DNA from: Actinomycetes bacterium
Lineage (GTDB): Bacteria; Actinomycetota; Acidimicrobiia; Acidimicrobiales; Acidimicrobiaceae
DNA: 64,000 nt
Reading direction: 5' to 3'
Assembly: GCA_021805205.1 (NCBI GenBank)
Contig: JAJZFV010000043.1
Coordinates: 1-64,000, forward strand
Made by a program: the position numbers and the translations under genes. Below, in pieces: positions 17,989 to 27,732 of this stretch. The notes under the pieces were generated by a model. The model saw only the letters and a program-made list of their open reading frames with translations, did no database searches and was not told the DNA's origin. Numbering within the stretch: the first letter of the stretch is position 1; each line of letters begins with the position of its first letter.

Positions 17989-20010
17989 CTAGAGATCCTC
18001 TAAAACGAGGACATCGAATCGCTTCAAACTAACCGCTTCGCTGATGGTGTTTCCCGTAAGTAGGTCTCGACAACGACGATTTAACGCAAATTCAAAATCG
18101 TCACCGTGGTTGATAACAAATGTGAATTCCCCGCGGCGTACAACCTCAACCCCCCTTGGTGAACTTAGCTCCCGATCCTCTCCTAATAGCCTTTCAATGA
18201 CTAGATCCAGAAACTCATCCTCAACCTCGGTCGAAAGATAGAGAGCTCGCCCGGCTCCATAGAGGTTCTCAAAGAGAACCCCCCTCGTAGAGCAGTCGAA
18301 GGAGTCATCTGCTCCATCTGGGGCAACCGCAGTCGCCAAAACATCTGCCGTAGTAGCCTTGACGACCTCGCTCCAGATAGTTCCTCGATGGATCGTTGGA
18401 CTTTTGGTTATGGTGAAATCAAAGCTCTCACCGGGTCTAAGGGGAGCGAACTCCTCAACCACTACACCGAAGAGTTCTCGGAGATAGCCAGGGTATCCAC
18501 CCAAAACAATGTGGTCGTTTTGATCGACGATCCCCGTGAAATAGGTTCCCAGAACCGAACCTCCGGCAGCGACGTAGCTCGCGATACGATCGGCAAATTC
18601 CTGTGAACAAAGATAGAGGTTTGGTGTTAGAACTGCTTTGTAACCAGTGAGATCGTCCTTTGGCGAGACAAAGTCACAGGTTACACCCAACCTCTGTAAT
18701 GAACCGTAGAACTTCCGAATCGCCAAAAGGTAGAAGATATGGTCAGTTGGGTGGCTATCTAGCTCAATTGCCCACCAATTGTTCCAGTCGAAGGCGATTG
18801 CAACCTCTGCAACAACCTTTGAGGCCGTAACCGCAGAGAGTTTGCTTAAATCTTCTCCCAGCTGAACCACTTCACGATAGATGCGACTGTCGGCACCTGA
18901 GTGGGGAAGCATGGCACTATGAAATTTTTCAGCTCCTGCCTTCGCCGCTCGCCACTGAAAGAACATAACGCCATTTGCACCCCGCGCAACCGCTGACATA
19001 CTCAGCGCGCGCATCTGTCCTGGCTTTTTAACTCCGTTGATACCACGCCAGTTAACTGCACTCGGTGCCTGCTCCATCAACAGCCACGGCTCTCCTTGAG
19101 CAACCGAGCGAGTGAGATCGTAACCGGCAGCAGCATCGATATGTACTTCTGGAGCGTGTGGATCGGGGTAGCTATCGAGGGAGACAAAATCACCGATTCC
19201 CCTCCATGCAAATTGGTCCACTCCTTTGAAGAACCCCATGTAGTTAGTGGTTATTGGCTTCGAAGATCTACGCCTAATAATCTCAACTTCCATCTCGTAA
19301 AGCTCTTTAATGGAGTCCGAGGCGAAGCGAAAGTAATCGAGCTGTTGAGTAGGGTTACAAAAGGTCGGTGCAATTCGAGGAGGGCTTATCTCATCAAATT
19401 CCCCATAGAGTTGGCTCCAAAATGCGCTCCCCCATGCTCGATTTAGCAATTCGACGCTACCGTAGCGCCTCTGTAGCCAGATTCGGAATCTCTTCTCACA
19501 CTGCTCGCAGTAGCACCTAGAGACGTGACAACCGTATTCATTGCTGACGTGCCACATCCGCAACCCCGGAAAGTCACTGTAACGATCCACCAAATGCTCA
19601 ACCAACGACGCGGCAGCGCTACGAAACGAGATCGAGTTAGGGCAGTACGACTGCCTCGCCCCAAAGCTCAAACGACGACCTTCATGGTCCACTGGCAAGA
19701 TCGTGGGATCCTTTTTAATCAACCACGCAGGGGGAGACGCGGTTGCAGTAGCCAGGTCGACAAAGACCCCACGATCGTACAGGAGCTGGAGAACTTCGTC
19801 CAGCCAATCAAAGTCGAACTTTCCCTCTTCAATCTCCAAACGCGACCAAGAAAATATTCCAACTGAGACTAAGTTGACCCTCGCCCGTTGCATAAGTTCA
19901 ACGTCTTCTAGCCACGTATCACGGTCCCACTGTTCAGGATTGTAATCTCCTCCGTAGTAGAGGCCACTACCTAGAAGCGGATCGGTAACGCCAACTTTAG
20001 AAGTATCCAT
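17989..20010 (-). CDS. GH42 beta-galactosidase
   Basis: A 673-residue cytoplasmic glycoside hydrolase of family 42, releasing terminal beta-galactose from imported oligosaccharides. LYYGGDYNPEQWDRDTWLEDVELM at the N-terminus is diagnostic. The acid/base glutamate is in HVSNEYGCH (near residue 145) and the nucleophile in LLMEQAPS (near residue 300). A zinc cysteine cluster (CHVSRCYCEQC) follows the acid/base. The trimerisation and C-terminal domains follow. Start 20010 is used because the longer frame to 20055 lies inside the permease gene. It is placed directly after the two permease genes. There is no signal peptide. Confidence 0.95.
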   Translation of the reverse strand: MDTSKVGVTDPLLGSGLYYGGDYNPEQWDRDTWLEDVELMQRARVNLVSVGIFSWSRLEIEEGKFDFDWLDEVLQLLYDRGVFVDLATATASPPAWLIKKDPTILPVDHEGRRLSFGARQSYCPNSISFRSAAASLVEHLVDRYSDFPGLRMWHVSNEYGCHVSRCYCEQCEKRFRIWLQRRYGSVELLNRAWGSAFWSQLYGEFDEISPPRIAPTFCNPTQQLDYFRFASDSIKELYEMEVEIIRRRSSKPITTNYMGFFKGVDQFAWRGIGDFVSLDSYPDPHAPEVHIDAAAGYDLTRSVAQGEPWLLMEQAPSAVNWRGINGVKKPGQMRALSMSAVARGANGVMFFQWRAAKAGAEKFHSAMLPHSGADSRIYREVVQLGEDLSKLSAVTASKVVAEVAIAFDWNNWWAIELDSHPTDHIFYLLAIRKFYGSLQRLGVTCDFVSPKDDLTGYKAVLTPNLYLCSQEFADRIASYVAAGGSVLGTYFTGIVDQNDHIVLGGYPGYLRELFGVVVEEFAPLRPGESFDFTITKSPTIHRGTIWSEVVKATTADVLATAVAPDGADDSFDCSTRGVLFENLYGAGRALYLSTEVEDEFLDLVIERLLGEDRELSSPRGVEVVRRGEFTFVINHGDDFEFALNRRCRDLLTGNTISEAVSLKRFDVLVLEDL

Positions 20011-20015
20011 ATTAT

Positions 20016-20912
20016 TTACGCCTTTACGCTTCCCGAAGTAAGTCCCGTCTGCCAAAAACGCTGTAGTGAGAGAAAGGCAATGATCAGGGGTATGACAGAT
20101 ATCAGTGCGCCAATTACCACATATGCGATCAATTGCGGAGCCTGTCCGTATTGGTTATCCCATGAGTAAAGACCCAGGGTAACTGGGTAAAGATTTTGAT
20201 TCGAGAGCATCACCAGGGGAAGGAAGAAGTTATTCCAGATAGCAACGAATTGGAAAAGGAAAATAGTGACAAGCGCCGGAGACATAATCTTAAGGCCAAT
20301 CGACCTAAAGATCTTGAATTCGCCGGCCCCATCGATACGCCCCGCATCGATCAACTCATCTGGTATCGAGGCGCCTGCATAGACTCGCGATAGAAAGACT
20401 CCGAAGGGCGAAACGAAGGCCGGAAGCAATACAGACCAGTAGGTATCGGTCAAGTGTACCTTTGACATCAAAAGATACAAAGGCAACGCAAGTGCTGTGC
20501 CTGGCACCAACACGCCACCGAGGATTATCGAAAAGATGGCCTCTTTCCCTACGAAGTTGTATTTCGATAGCGCATACCCCGCTAACGACGCGATCAAGGT
20601 TGCGACTGTAGCTCCTACTCCGGCATATAAAACCGTATTGAGGATCCAGCGAACAAAGATGCCGTTGCTGTATCCAAAGAGTCCACTGAGATTTGAAAAA
20701 AACTGAAAGTTGCTAAACCAGAACCCCTGAGATCCATATAGTGTCGTCGGCCCCTTTGTAGAGGATATGACCAACCAGTAGACCGGGACTAAAAAGTACG
20801 TCGCCATCACAAAGAGAAAGGCCATCGAGATGATCGAGGTCCGAGAGGTGAGCCTCTCCGCTCCGGTTGCGCCCCTCTTCTTTGAGGGCCTTTCGAGATC
20901 TGTCATTGTCAT
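20016..20912 (-). CDS. ABC sugar transporter permease (MalG type)
   Basis: A 298-residue inner-membrane permease with six segments. The cytoplasmic EAA-type loop, here DELIDAGRIDGAGEFKIFRSIGLK near residue 195, contacts the ATPase. The C-terminal half WNNFFLPLVML is typical of MalG/CUT1 proteins. It overlaps the upstream permease by 4 bases and ends 5 bases before the GH42 start, so it is in one operon with both. It forms the channel with its partner for a galactoside. Confidence 0.93.
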   Translation of the reverse strand: MTMTDLERPSKKRGATGAERLTSRTSIISMAFLFVMATYFLVPVYWLVISSTKGPTTLYGSQGFWFSNFQFFSNLSGLFGYSNGIFVRWILNTVLYAGVGATVATLIASLAGYALSKYNFVGKEAIFSIILGGVLVPGTALALPLYLLMSKVHLTDTYWSVLLPAFVSPFGVFLSRVYAGASIPDELIDAGRIDGAGEFKIFRSIGLKIMSPALVTIFLFQFVAIWNNFFLPLVMLSNQNLYPVTLGLYSWDNQYGQAPQLIAYVVIGALISVIPLIIAFLSLQRFWQTGLTSGSVKA

Positions 20913-21901
20913 AGCTCAACCTCGCTAAATGCTCGCCTTTGAACGAGCTTCAAAAATCCAAAAGAAAGGATGAAGGTGCCCAGTGCTAAAATAACCGCAA
21001 CTGCGGCTGCAACATTGGGATCGTTCTCTACGAACGCCTTGGTGTAGGCGAGAAGATTTGGGGTAAACGACGATGAGATGTTCGTAGTTACAGCTCGAAG
21101 AACTTGAGGTTCCGAGAAGAGTTGCAACGTTCCAATGATAGAAAACACCGCCGTTAGGACGATCGACGAAAAAATTAGTGGAAGTTTTATCTTCAATGCA
21201 ACCTTGATCTCGCTAGCCCCATCGATTCTTGCCGCCTCAAATAGGCTCTGGGGAATCGCCTGAAGTCCAGCGTAGATAATAAGCATGTTGTAACCGGTGT
21301 ACTCCCAGGTGATGATATTGGCTATCGACCAAAGAACGCTGTGGATACCGAGGAAGTTGATGGTTCCAAATCCCGCACTTCTCAAGATCGAAACGATCGG
21401 ACTAAGTCCCGGAAGGTAGAGGAATGACCATAGGATCGCCGCAATTACTCCTGGGACGCCGTAGGGGAGAAAGAATGAGAGGCGAAAAAATCGCTTGAAG
21501 CGAGTGGATGCTGAATCGAGAAGAAGGGCAAGAACAGTCGCAAGTGCAAGCATTATCGGAACTTGAACGATTCCGAAGAGGATTACCCTTCCAAGGCCAG
21601 AAAAGAAGCTGTGATCGCTCAATACCGACGAGAAGTTACCCAGTCCGACAAATTTGGTAACAGTGGAGTTTGGTCCTAGCCCAAGTCCAGATACCTCTGT
21701 GTGAAAGAGGCTCTGATATATCGCATATGCGATGGGTAGTAGAAAAAAGATCGCAAAGAGGACCATGAATGGTAGGAGAAAGAGGAAGGGTGCAACCCTG
21801 CTCCCCCCTGAGAGCTTCCTTGCCCTCTTGCTCTTTGCTAAAGCGCCACCATCGGCACTCGCAGATTCGCCCGCCCTTTCAGGTAGGTCAATTGTTGTCA
21901 C
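20909..21901 (-). CDS. ABC sugar transporter permease (MalF type)
   Basis: A 330-residue permease with a charged N-terminal tail and about six membrane segments starting near residue 38 (LFLLPFMVLFAIFFLLP). The EAA loop is SLFEAARIDGASEIKVALKIKLP near residue 220. The GTG start at 21901 has GGGGGAG 9 bases upstream. It pairs with the adjacent MalG-type permease. The cluster has no ATPase gene; CUT1 systems in actinobacteria often share a distant MsiK-type ATPase. Confidence 0.93.
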   Translation of the reverse strand: MTTIDLPERAGESASADGGALAKSKRARKLSGGSRVAPFLFLLPFMVLFAIFFLLPIAYAIYQSLFHTEVSGLGLGPNSTVTKFVGLGNFSSVLSDHSFFSGLGRVILFGIVQVPIMLALATVLALLLDSASTRFKRFFRLSFFLPYGVPGVIAAILWSFLYLPGLSPIVSILRSAGFGTINFLGIHSVLWSIANIITWEYTGYNMLIIYAGLQAIPQSLFEAARIDGASEIKVALKIKLPLIFSSIVLTAVFSIIGTLQLFSEPQVLRAVTTNISSSFTPNLLAYTKAFVENDPNVAAAVAVILALGTFILSFGFLKLVQRRAFSEVEL

Positions 21902-21961
21902 TTGTATGCTCCCCCTCTAGCATCGAATGTGGCACGAATAGCTCTCTGTTGAGACGACCTC

Positions 21962-22004
21962 CTTGGGAGTCTGGCCAGCGGGTGGGGCCGCCAGAACTCC
22001 CAAA
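21962..22004 (-). terminator. intercistronic hairpin between binding protein and permease genes
   Basis: CTTGGGAGTCTGGC pairs with CCAGAACTCCCAA, with one bulged A. It lies 33 bases past the binding-protein stop. Such hairpins in sugar ABC operons protect the binding-protein mRNA or partly end transcription, giving more binding protein than permease. Confidence 0.55.
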
Positions 22005-22037
22005 GGTCAACGCTCCAAGAGCCTGAGATAGTCGCGA

Positions 22038-23381
22038 CTATCCAGCTGTGACCGAAAAGCCCTGCTGCTTCATAGCTGAAACTGTAGCGCTTTGGGTGCT
22101 AGTAACGGCATCTGCTAAGGTTCCAGAACCAGTCGTGGCTTTAGCGAAAGCGTCATTTAGCTGAGTGAATGTCGTCGACATCACAGGACCCCAGAGGAAG
22201 CTTGTATTTACGGCCTTGGAACCCTGAGCAAAGACTTGCCAGATGTTCTGGCCGCCGTAGAATGCCACCGGTGAATTTGCCGCAGGTAGTTTTTGACCGG
22301 CGAGCGAGGCAGGATAAAGTCCACCAGTTGTGATCATGTTATTGATGCTGCCGGAGTTGGTATTTAACCACTCTGCAAATTGCGCAGCCTGGGCTGGGTA
22401 CTTCGTGTCCTTGAAGACCGCTGTAGTAGAGCCGCCCCAGTTACCATCGACCGTCGTGTTGCCCCAGTTTGGCATTGGCGCAACTCGCCAATCCCCAGAG
22501 GTAGTTGCAGCGTTTGTTGCTATGGTGTTTTCACCCCAAACTGCGGTTGGCCAAGTCAAAATGGTGCCGTCAGAGAGGTCCTTATACCAGCCAGTCGAGA
22601 AGTCTGGCTCAACCTTTACTAGTCCTTGCGAAATCATGGTCTGCCACAGATTTGCTACCTGCATGGTAGCTGGGTCCGCCAAGTTGACTACCCAAGAGTT
22701 ACCCTGAGTATTGAACCACTTTGCACCGGCTTGCCATGCGAGAGCGGAGAACCAAGCCGAGTCAGAAGCTGGAAAGGCCGCTATATAGGCGTTTGGATTT
22801 TGCTGATGGATCTTTTGGGCATCGGCTAGATACTCGGACCAAGTCGTAGGTACAGTTAAACCATACTTGGTGAAGAGGTCAGCGCGATAGAACAGCCCCA
22901 TCGGTCCGGTATCTTGCGGAATAGCGTAAACTCCGCCCCCCTGAGATACCTGGTTCCAAGTCCACGGAACGAAGTCGTTCTTATATGTGTTGGCACCGTA
23001 CTGCGCCAAATTGACTAAACCACCAACGTGCTCGAAGTTTGGAATTACCGGATACTCCACCTGACCTAAGTCTGGGGCGTTGCCGGCTTGAAGCGCCGAG
23101 AACATCTTTGCATATGTACCAGCAGCACCCGAGGTAACTTCGTCGAGTTTGACTTGAATGTTCGGATGTGAGCTATTCCACATGTTCACCGAGGCTTGAA
23201 GACCCGGAACCCATGACCAGAAGGTTAGGTGCACCACACCAGCTGTTGTCGACGGTGAAGTGCTAGTGCTACTCGACGCCGTTGAGCCGCAAGCTGCTGC
23301 CAATGTCGCCACTGACAAGCCTAAAGCTATGCCTTTACTACTACGTTTGAAAAATCCTGAGATTGAGCCTTGAAAGCCCAT
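22038..23381 (-). CDS. ABC sugar-binding lipoprotein
   Basis: A 447-residue extracytoplasmic solute-binding protein of the family 1 (MalE-like) group. The signal peptide ends in lipobox LAAAC (Cys about 31), followed by a Ser/Thr linker. HLTFWSWVPG begins the mature domain; aromatic residues (many Trp, for example WTWNQVSQGGG) suit carbohydrate stacking. The start has AAGGGGGGAAG upstream. First gene of the import operon; the neighbouring alpha- and beta-galactosidases suggest it binds galactosides. The exact sugar cannot be read from sequence. Confidence 0.94.
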   Translation of the reverse strand: MGFQGSISGFFKRSSKGIALGLSVATLAAACGSTASSSTSTSPSTTAGVVHLTFWSWVPGLQASVNMWNSSHPNIQVKLDEVTSGAAGTYAKMFSALQAGNAPDLGQVEYPVIPNFEHVGGLVNLAQYGANTYKNDFVPWTWNQVSQGGGVYAIPQDTGPMGLFYRADLFTKYGLTVPTTWSEYLADAQKIHQQNPNAYIAAFPASDSAWFSALAWQAGAKWFNTQGNSWVVNLADPATMQVANLWQTMISQGLVKVEPDFSTGWYKDLSDGTILTWPTAVWGENTIATNAATTSGDWRVAPMPNWGNTTVDGNWGGSTTAVFKDTKYPAQAAQFAEWLNTNSGSINNMITTGGLYPASLAGQKLPAANSPVAFYGGQNIWQVFAQGSKAVNTSFLWGPVMSTTFTQLNDAFAKATTGSGTLADAVTSTQSATVSAMKQQGFSVTAG

Positions 23382-23454
23382 CTTGACTTCCCCCCTTTAT
23401 TTATCGCGATGCTAACCCCAGCATCACTGCCCTTTTAGAGCGTTGCCCCAATTG

Positions 23455-23504
23455 AAGTTAACACGTTATGAAACACTTTGCAACGCAGAAGCAACAAATT
23501 TGTT
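23455..23504 (-). promoter_or_regulatory. promoter and palindrome of galactoside import operon
   Basis: On the minus strand TTGCAA (23483-23478), 17 bases, then TAACTT (23460-23455) form a plausible promoter. A perfect palindrome AACAAATTTGTT lies at 23493-23504, just upstream of the -35. The half-site AACAAATTT recurs at 23569-23577, nearer the divergent alpha-galactosidase gene. Together they may be operators for the DeoR-type regulator. Confidence 0.45.
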
Positions 23505-23754
23505 ACTTTTTCTAACATTTTCCCACATTAAGTCGAAGGTTAAAATGAGGGCAACACTTGAATATTAAAACAAATTTACTTTATATACCAGTTCAAATGG
23601 GTATATTCGATTTTGGCTGCGAGTTATTGAAACAACGATTTAGCGCATTCAACGACTTCAAAATTCTTAAATCACTGTAATTCACACAAAAAGTCCCAAA
23701 GACTAACATTAACTGATAGATTGAATGAAATTTCGCGCGGATGAGGACTCACCT

Positions 23755-25233
23755 ATGGCACATGAGATGAAACCAGATAGCTTCCTTCTGCCCATTGAGG
23801 CCAATACCGCCCAAATATTTGAGCTCGGCTGGCAATCTTGGAGCCCATCGGCTACCTACTCTGCGACGTCTACGTCGCCTCGCCCCAAAAGAGATATTTG
23901 GCAGACCATGGCATTTCGCCCCGGATTCTTCGATGAGTCATCTCGGGGACAATTCATCTCGGACGGTTGGCTGATAGTTGATCCAGGTGACGGAACGCCA
24001 ATATTATCGTTTGAAGGCACCGAGCTTCCGAACCAAGTTCCACATATAACCGCAAAAGTTATCGATAACCCATCTTTTTCAAAGTACACATCGTTTACTC
24101 ATCTTGGACGCAAAGTTGACACTATCCCCGGCTCGTCGGCACTGCTAATAGAGGCCGACAGTGACATCGAAGTAAGAGCATGGCCGACTCTAACTTCGAT
24201 CCCAGCAGTCCTAAACGCCATTTCATGTCAATATGCACTGAGAATTGGCACACCATTCAAGACCGAAATCGATCCCGCTTGGTGCTCGTGGTACTGCTAC
24301 TGGACAAATGTAATTGCAACGGATATCACCTCTGAAGTTGCAAAGATTGCCGAGCGCAATTTGAATGTAAAGACTATTCAAATCGACGACGGATGGCAGA
24401 TCGATCTTGGAACATGGCGTCCCTCAAGCAAATTTGGAGATTTGGATGCAACGATAAAAGCTGTAACCGAAGCAGGTTACGAGGTAGGGATTTGGGTAGC
24501 CCCATTTCTAATCGGCGAGAAGTCAAGGGTGGTTCTCGACAACCCAAATTACATCGCCACCAATCAAAGCGCTGGCTTCAACTGGCAACAGAACCTATTG
24601 GTGGCCAATCTCGCCAACGAAAGTGTACGAAACTCAATATTCGATACCTTCAAGTTCTTAGCTGACAAAGGGATCTCGTATTACAAGCTCGACTTTCTCT
24701 ACGCCGGCCTAATCTCAGACGATCGATCGACGACGCTCTATCGAGATGTACTTGCGGGGATTCGAGAGGTGATAGGTGAGCAGGCAACTCTAGTGGGCTG
24801 CGGGGCACCAATTCTTCCCTCTGTCGGCTTATTTGACGCAATGAGAGTATCACCCGACATTGCGCCGCACTGGAACCCACCTCTTCAAGATGTGAGCCAA
24901 CCCGGAAGTCGCGCAGCTATCGCAAACGCAAGGAATAGAGCCCCTCTCCACGGTAATCTATGGATTAACGACCACGACTGCGCCCTAACGCGCCCATCGA
25001 TTATGGCGCGGGAGTTGATCGCCTCTGCCATGGAGGCAAATGGAGGGCTGCGGACATTCTCTGACCCGATCGACACTCTCGACGATTGGGCCATCACTAG
25101 ATTGGGCGATCTGTTGCAAACTTCAAATGCCTCCCAAAGCGGGACCGCAGCGGCCCTGGATCTTTCATATACCGATTACAACGCATCAACTGCAACGATC
25201 TTTGACCACGAAAATAGCAACACCAAGCCATAG
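23755..25233 (+). CDS. alpha-galactosidase, GH36-like (clan GH-D)
   Basis: A hydrolase of about 492 residues expected to remove alpha-linked galactose (melibiose, raffinose type sugars). The TIM-barrel segment WCSWYCYWTNV near residue 180 is typical. YYKLDFLYAG near residue 305 holds the nucleophilic aspartate, and MRVSPDIAPHW near residue 365 the acid/base aspartate. It is shorter than full GH36 enzymes (about 700) because of a reduced N-terminal beta domain and C-terminus. There is no signal peptide. Start 23755 is favoured by GAGG 8 bases upstream; an in-frame ATG at 23725 lacks one. First gene of the divergent arm. Confidence 0.9.
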   Translation: MAHEMKPDSFLLPIEANTAQIFELGWQSWSPSATYSATSTSPRPKRDIWQTMAFRPGFFDESSRGQFISDGWLIVDPGDGTPILSFEGTELPNQVPHITAKVIDNPSFSKYTSFTHLGRKVDTIPGSSALLIEADSDIEVRAWPTLTSIPAVLNAISCQYALRIGTPFKTEIDPAWCSWYCYWTNVIATDITSEVAKIAERNLNVKTIQIDDGWQIDLGTWRPSSKFGDLDATIKAVTEAGYEVGIWVAPFLIGEKSRVVLDNPNYIATNQSAGFNWQQNLLVANLANESVRNSIFDTFKFLADKGISYYKLDFLYAGLISDDRSTTLYRDVLAGIREVIGEQATLVGCGAPILPSVGLFDAMRVSPDIAPHWNPPLQDVSQPGSRAAIANARNRAPLHGNLWINDHDCALTRPSIMARELIASAMEANGGLRTFSDPIDTLDDWAITRLGDLLQTSNASQSGTAAALDLSYTDYNASTATIFDHENSNTKP

Positions 25234-25332
25234 TGTGCATTGAACATACGTCCACCACAGGCACCGGGTTGGTGATTTCATTTCACGGCGTATCATTCGA
25301 AGATAGCGATCGAGCTAAAGAGGTAAATACTT

Positions 25333-26325
25333 ATGGTGGTGCCAAGCAAAGGCAGTGAAGCAACCTTTCCTACAGGAACTCAATTTCAACTACAAAGAGG
25401 CGAAACATCGGCGACGATTACATCAGTCGGTGCAACAATAAGGTCGTTTCACTTCCAAAATAAGAGATATCTCGAGGAGACTCCGGTCAACGAAATGGTA
25501 TCAAAGGCTCGGGGTCAGCTACTAATACCCTGGCCAAATCGGATACGCGACGGCAAATACAAATTTAACGACACAACCCATCAATTACCGATTAGCGAGG
25601 TCGAATTCCACAATTCAATTCATGGGCTGACCAGATGGCAAGAGTTTGAACTCTTGGCGAAGACGAGCACTAGCGTCACATTGCGCCACCACTTAGCGCC
25701 AAGTCCAGGGTGGCCCTTCTCGCTCGAAACTACAATTTCATACGAGCTACAACAAGCGCTTCTTCTAGTTGAGGTAAGTCTTAGAAATATAGGAGATTCT
25801 TCCGCTCCTGTAGCATTCGGCGCACACCCTTACTTCGCAATAGGTGAGACCAAAGTTCAGGACTACTCACTTTTTATTCCGGCGAACCAACGATGGGAAG
25901 TCGACCAACGAAAAAATCCGGTCGAATTGACTTCAGTGACGAATCCAGAGCCAGCCCTAGATCTTGACTTTCGACGCCCTCGAAGAGTGGGAGACACTTA
26001 TCTCGATTATGCATTCTCCGACTTGATTCAATGTGACGAAAGCGAACGGCGATTCGTTGAAGTGGGCGGCAAAATAGAACAATTTGATACTTGCTTTATA
26101 ACCGATGGCTCTACGAAGGTAGGAATCTTCTACGACGAAAACTTCAACCACATCCAAGCGTACTTTGACCCTACAAGTCCTTCAAGAACTTCAATTGCGC
26201 TAGAGCCAATGACCTCTCCGCCCAATGCATTCAACATCAACATCAACGATCACCTAATCAAACCGTCGGAGACAAAAAAACTACATTGGGGCATATTCGT
26301 AGAGACATCAGCAAAGACCGAGTAG
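25333..26325 (+). CDS. galM: aldose 1-epimerase (galactose mutarotase family)
   Basis: A 330-residue beta-sandwich enzyme converting beta-galactose, released by the galactosidases, to the alpha form used by GalK. LIPWPNRIRDGKY near residue 70, NSIHG near residue 97 and GAHPYF near residue 165 carry the catalytic-site histidines and arginine; the base glutamate is in ALEPMTSPPNAFN near residue 295. AGAGG lies about 10 bases before the ATG. It sits between the alpha-galactosidase and galE genes. Confidence 0.93.
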   Translation: MVVPSKGSEATFPTGTQFQLQRGETSATITSVGATIRSFHFQNKRYLEETPVNEMVSKARGQLLIPWPNRIRDGKYKFNDTTHQLPISEVEFHNSIHGLTRWQEFELLAKTSTSVTLRHHLAPSPGWPFSLETTISYELQQALLLVEVSLRNIGDSSAPVAFGAHPYFAIGETKVQDYSLFIPANQRWEVDQRKNPVELTSVTNPEPALDLDFRRPRRVGDTYLDYAFSDLIQCDESERRFVEVGGKIEQFDTCFITDGSTKVGIFYDENFNHIQAYFDPTSPSRTSIALEPMTSPPNAFNININDHLIKPSETKKLHWGIFVETSAKTE

Positions 26326-26459
26326 GACAACTTACTTCGCATACCGAATGACGTGCGAACTTCAATTCTTCGGTCACCGAAACTTTATACAAAATCGAAG
26401 GTGTCAACCAAAGACAAGCGATACCAAGTGAGATATCAATAAAGCAGGAAGGGTTTTGA

Positions 26460-27398
26460 ATGAGGGTACTAATTACAGGTGGAGCGGGCTACATCGGAAG
26501 TGTAATGACCGAGTACTTTGTAGCAAAGGGTTTTGAAGTATGGGTGCTTGACAACCTATCGAGGGGGTATCGCGACGCCGTGGCCGACGATGCCATCTTC
26601 GTCGAAGGCGATATCAACAATGCATTGGAAATCTTCGATTCCAAAGAAAGATTCGACGGGATAATTCATCTTGCAGCCCACTCTCGCGTTGAAGAGTCTG
26701 TTCAAAATCCATCGCTCTACTGGGAAAATAACGCCGTAGGAACCCACAGTATCTTAGAGTTTGCACGCATCCGCGAGATCCCACGATTCGTCTTCGCTTC
26801 AACCGCAGCCGTATACGGACTATCAGCTCAATCTCCAATTGTCGAGGATACACCGCCGTCGCCGGCGAATACCTACGGTATGACCAAGCTAACCATGGAC
26901 ATGGCCATTGACTCCTACAGCAGAGCCTATGGACTTACAGGGACCAGCCTCCGATTCTTCAACGTTTCGGGGACCTACCGCGGAAGACGGGAGAGGCATC
27001 TCCCCGAGACTCACCTCATACCAATCGCGATCTCAAAGATAAAGGGGGGCGACAAAGTAACCATCTTCGGTTCTGACTATCCCACCAGGGACGGAACCTG
27101 CATTCGGGACTACATACACGTCGTTGACTTGGCGCGCGCCGCGGAGCTAGCACTAGGTCGAAGCAACGAAGGATCATATAAGGTCTACAACCTTGGAAAT
27201 GGAAATGGCTACTCAAACCTTGAGGTCGTTAGAACAATTAGCGAGGTACTTGGAGTAAGTTGCGAAATCGAATTTTCAAAACGACGAGACGGCGACGCAC
27301 CCGAATTGGTCACTAGCTCGCGTCTCATAACTGAAGAGCTTGGATGGACTCCGTCGATACCTGCATTAGCGGACATAGTCAAAAGCTCGCTCGACTAG
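26460..27398 (+). CDS. galE: UDP-glucose 4-epimerase
   Basis: GalE interconverts UDP-galactose and UDP-glucose, closing the Leloir cycle. It is an extended short-chain dehydrogenase: NAD loop GGAGYIGS at residues 7-14, the Ser/Thr of STAAVYG, the YGMTK catalytic Tyr/Lys near residue 140, and RDYIHVVDLA near residue 215. Length 312 is slightly short for the family. AGGAAGGG lies about 8 bases upstream of the ATG. A terminator-like hairpin follows. Confidence 0.95.
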   Translation: MRVLITGGAGYIGSVMTEYFVAKGFEVWVLDNLSRGYRDAVADDAIFVEGDINNALEIFDSKERFDGIIHLAAHSRVEESVQNPSLYWENNAVGTHSILEFARIREIPRFVFASTAAVYGLSAQSPIVEDTPPSPANTYGMTKLTMDMAIDSYSRAYGLTGTSLRFFNVSGTYRGRRERHLPETHLIPIAISKIKGGDKVTIFGSDYPTRDGTCIRDYIHVVDLARAAELALGRSNEGSYKVYNLGNGNGYSNLEVVRTISEVLGVSCEIEFSKRRDGDAPELVTSSRLITEELGWTPSIPALADIVKSSLD

Positions 27399-27732
27399 CT
27401 GGCATAGTGCAAATCAGCCATAAAATCGGCTAAATAGGCCGACGGGAAAGATGTCGCCCTCCGATGACGCGTTTCAAGGTGCCTAGCACCTTTTGACTAC
27501 AGTTGACTCATCACACAATTTTTGCCAAATCCGCATCGCCCTAAACGGGAGATCTGCTAGTTCTGTTGACGATCGACCTTTCCATAGGGCTGTTACACCT
27601 GCGACTAAAGCAATACCCAGTGCGGATCCAAGTTCGCAATGCTACGCTTAAGTCCGAGCTGCGCCCGAGGAGCATCTAGCAAAAGCACCCGTAGGCATAT
27701 CTGCTTTCACACTCTTGCACAGGGGGACAACG
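27399..27732. other. intergenic region between galE and aldehyde dehydrogenase
   Basis: About 330 bases with the galE hairpin (27475-27494) and no supportable gene. A TTG-started extension of the aldehyde dehydrogenase reaches 27715 but lacks a proper ribosome-binding site. The promoter of the aldehyde dehydrogenase must lie here but is not clear. Confidence 0.6.
27475..27494 (+). terminator. hairpin after galE
   Basis: AAGGTGC and GCACCTT pair around a CTA loop and are followed by TT, 77 bases past the galE stop. A short intrinsic terminator is likely. Confidence 0.55.
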
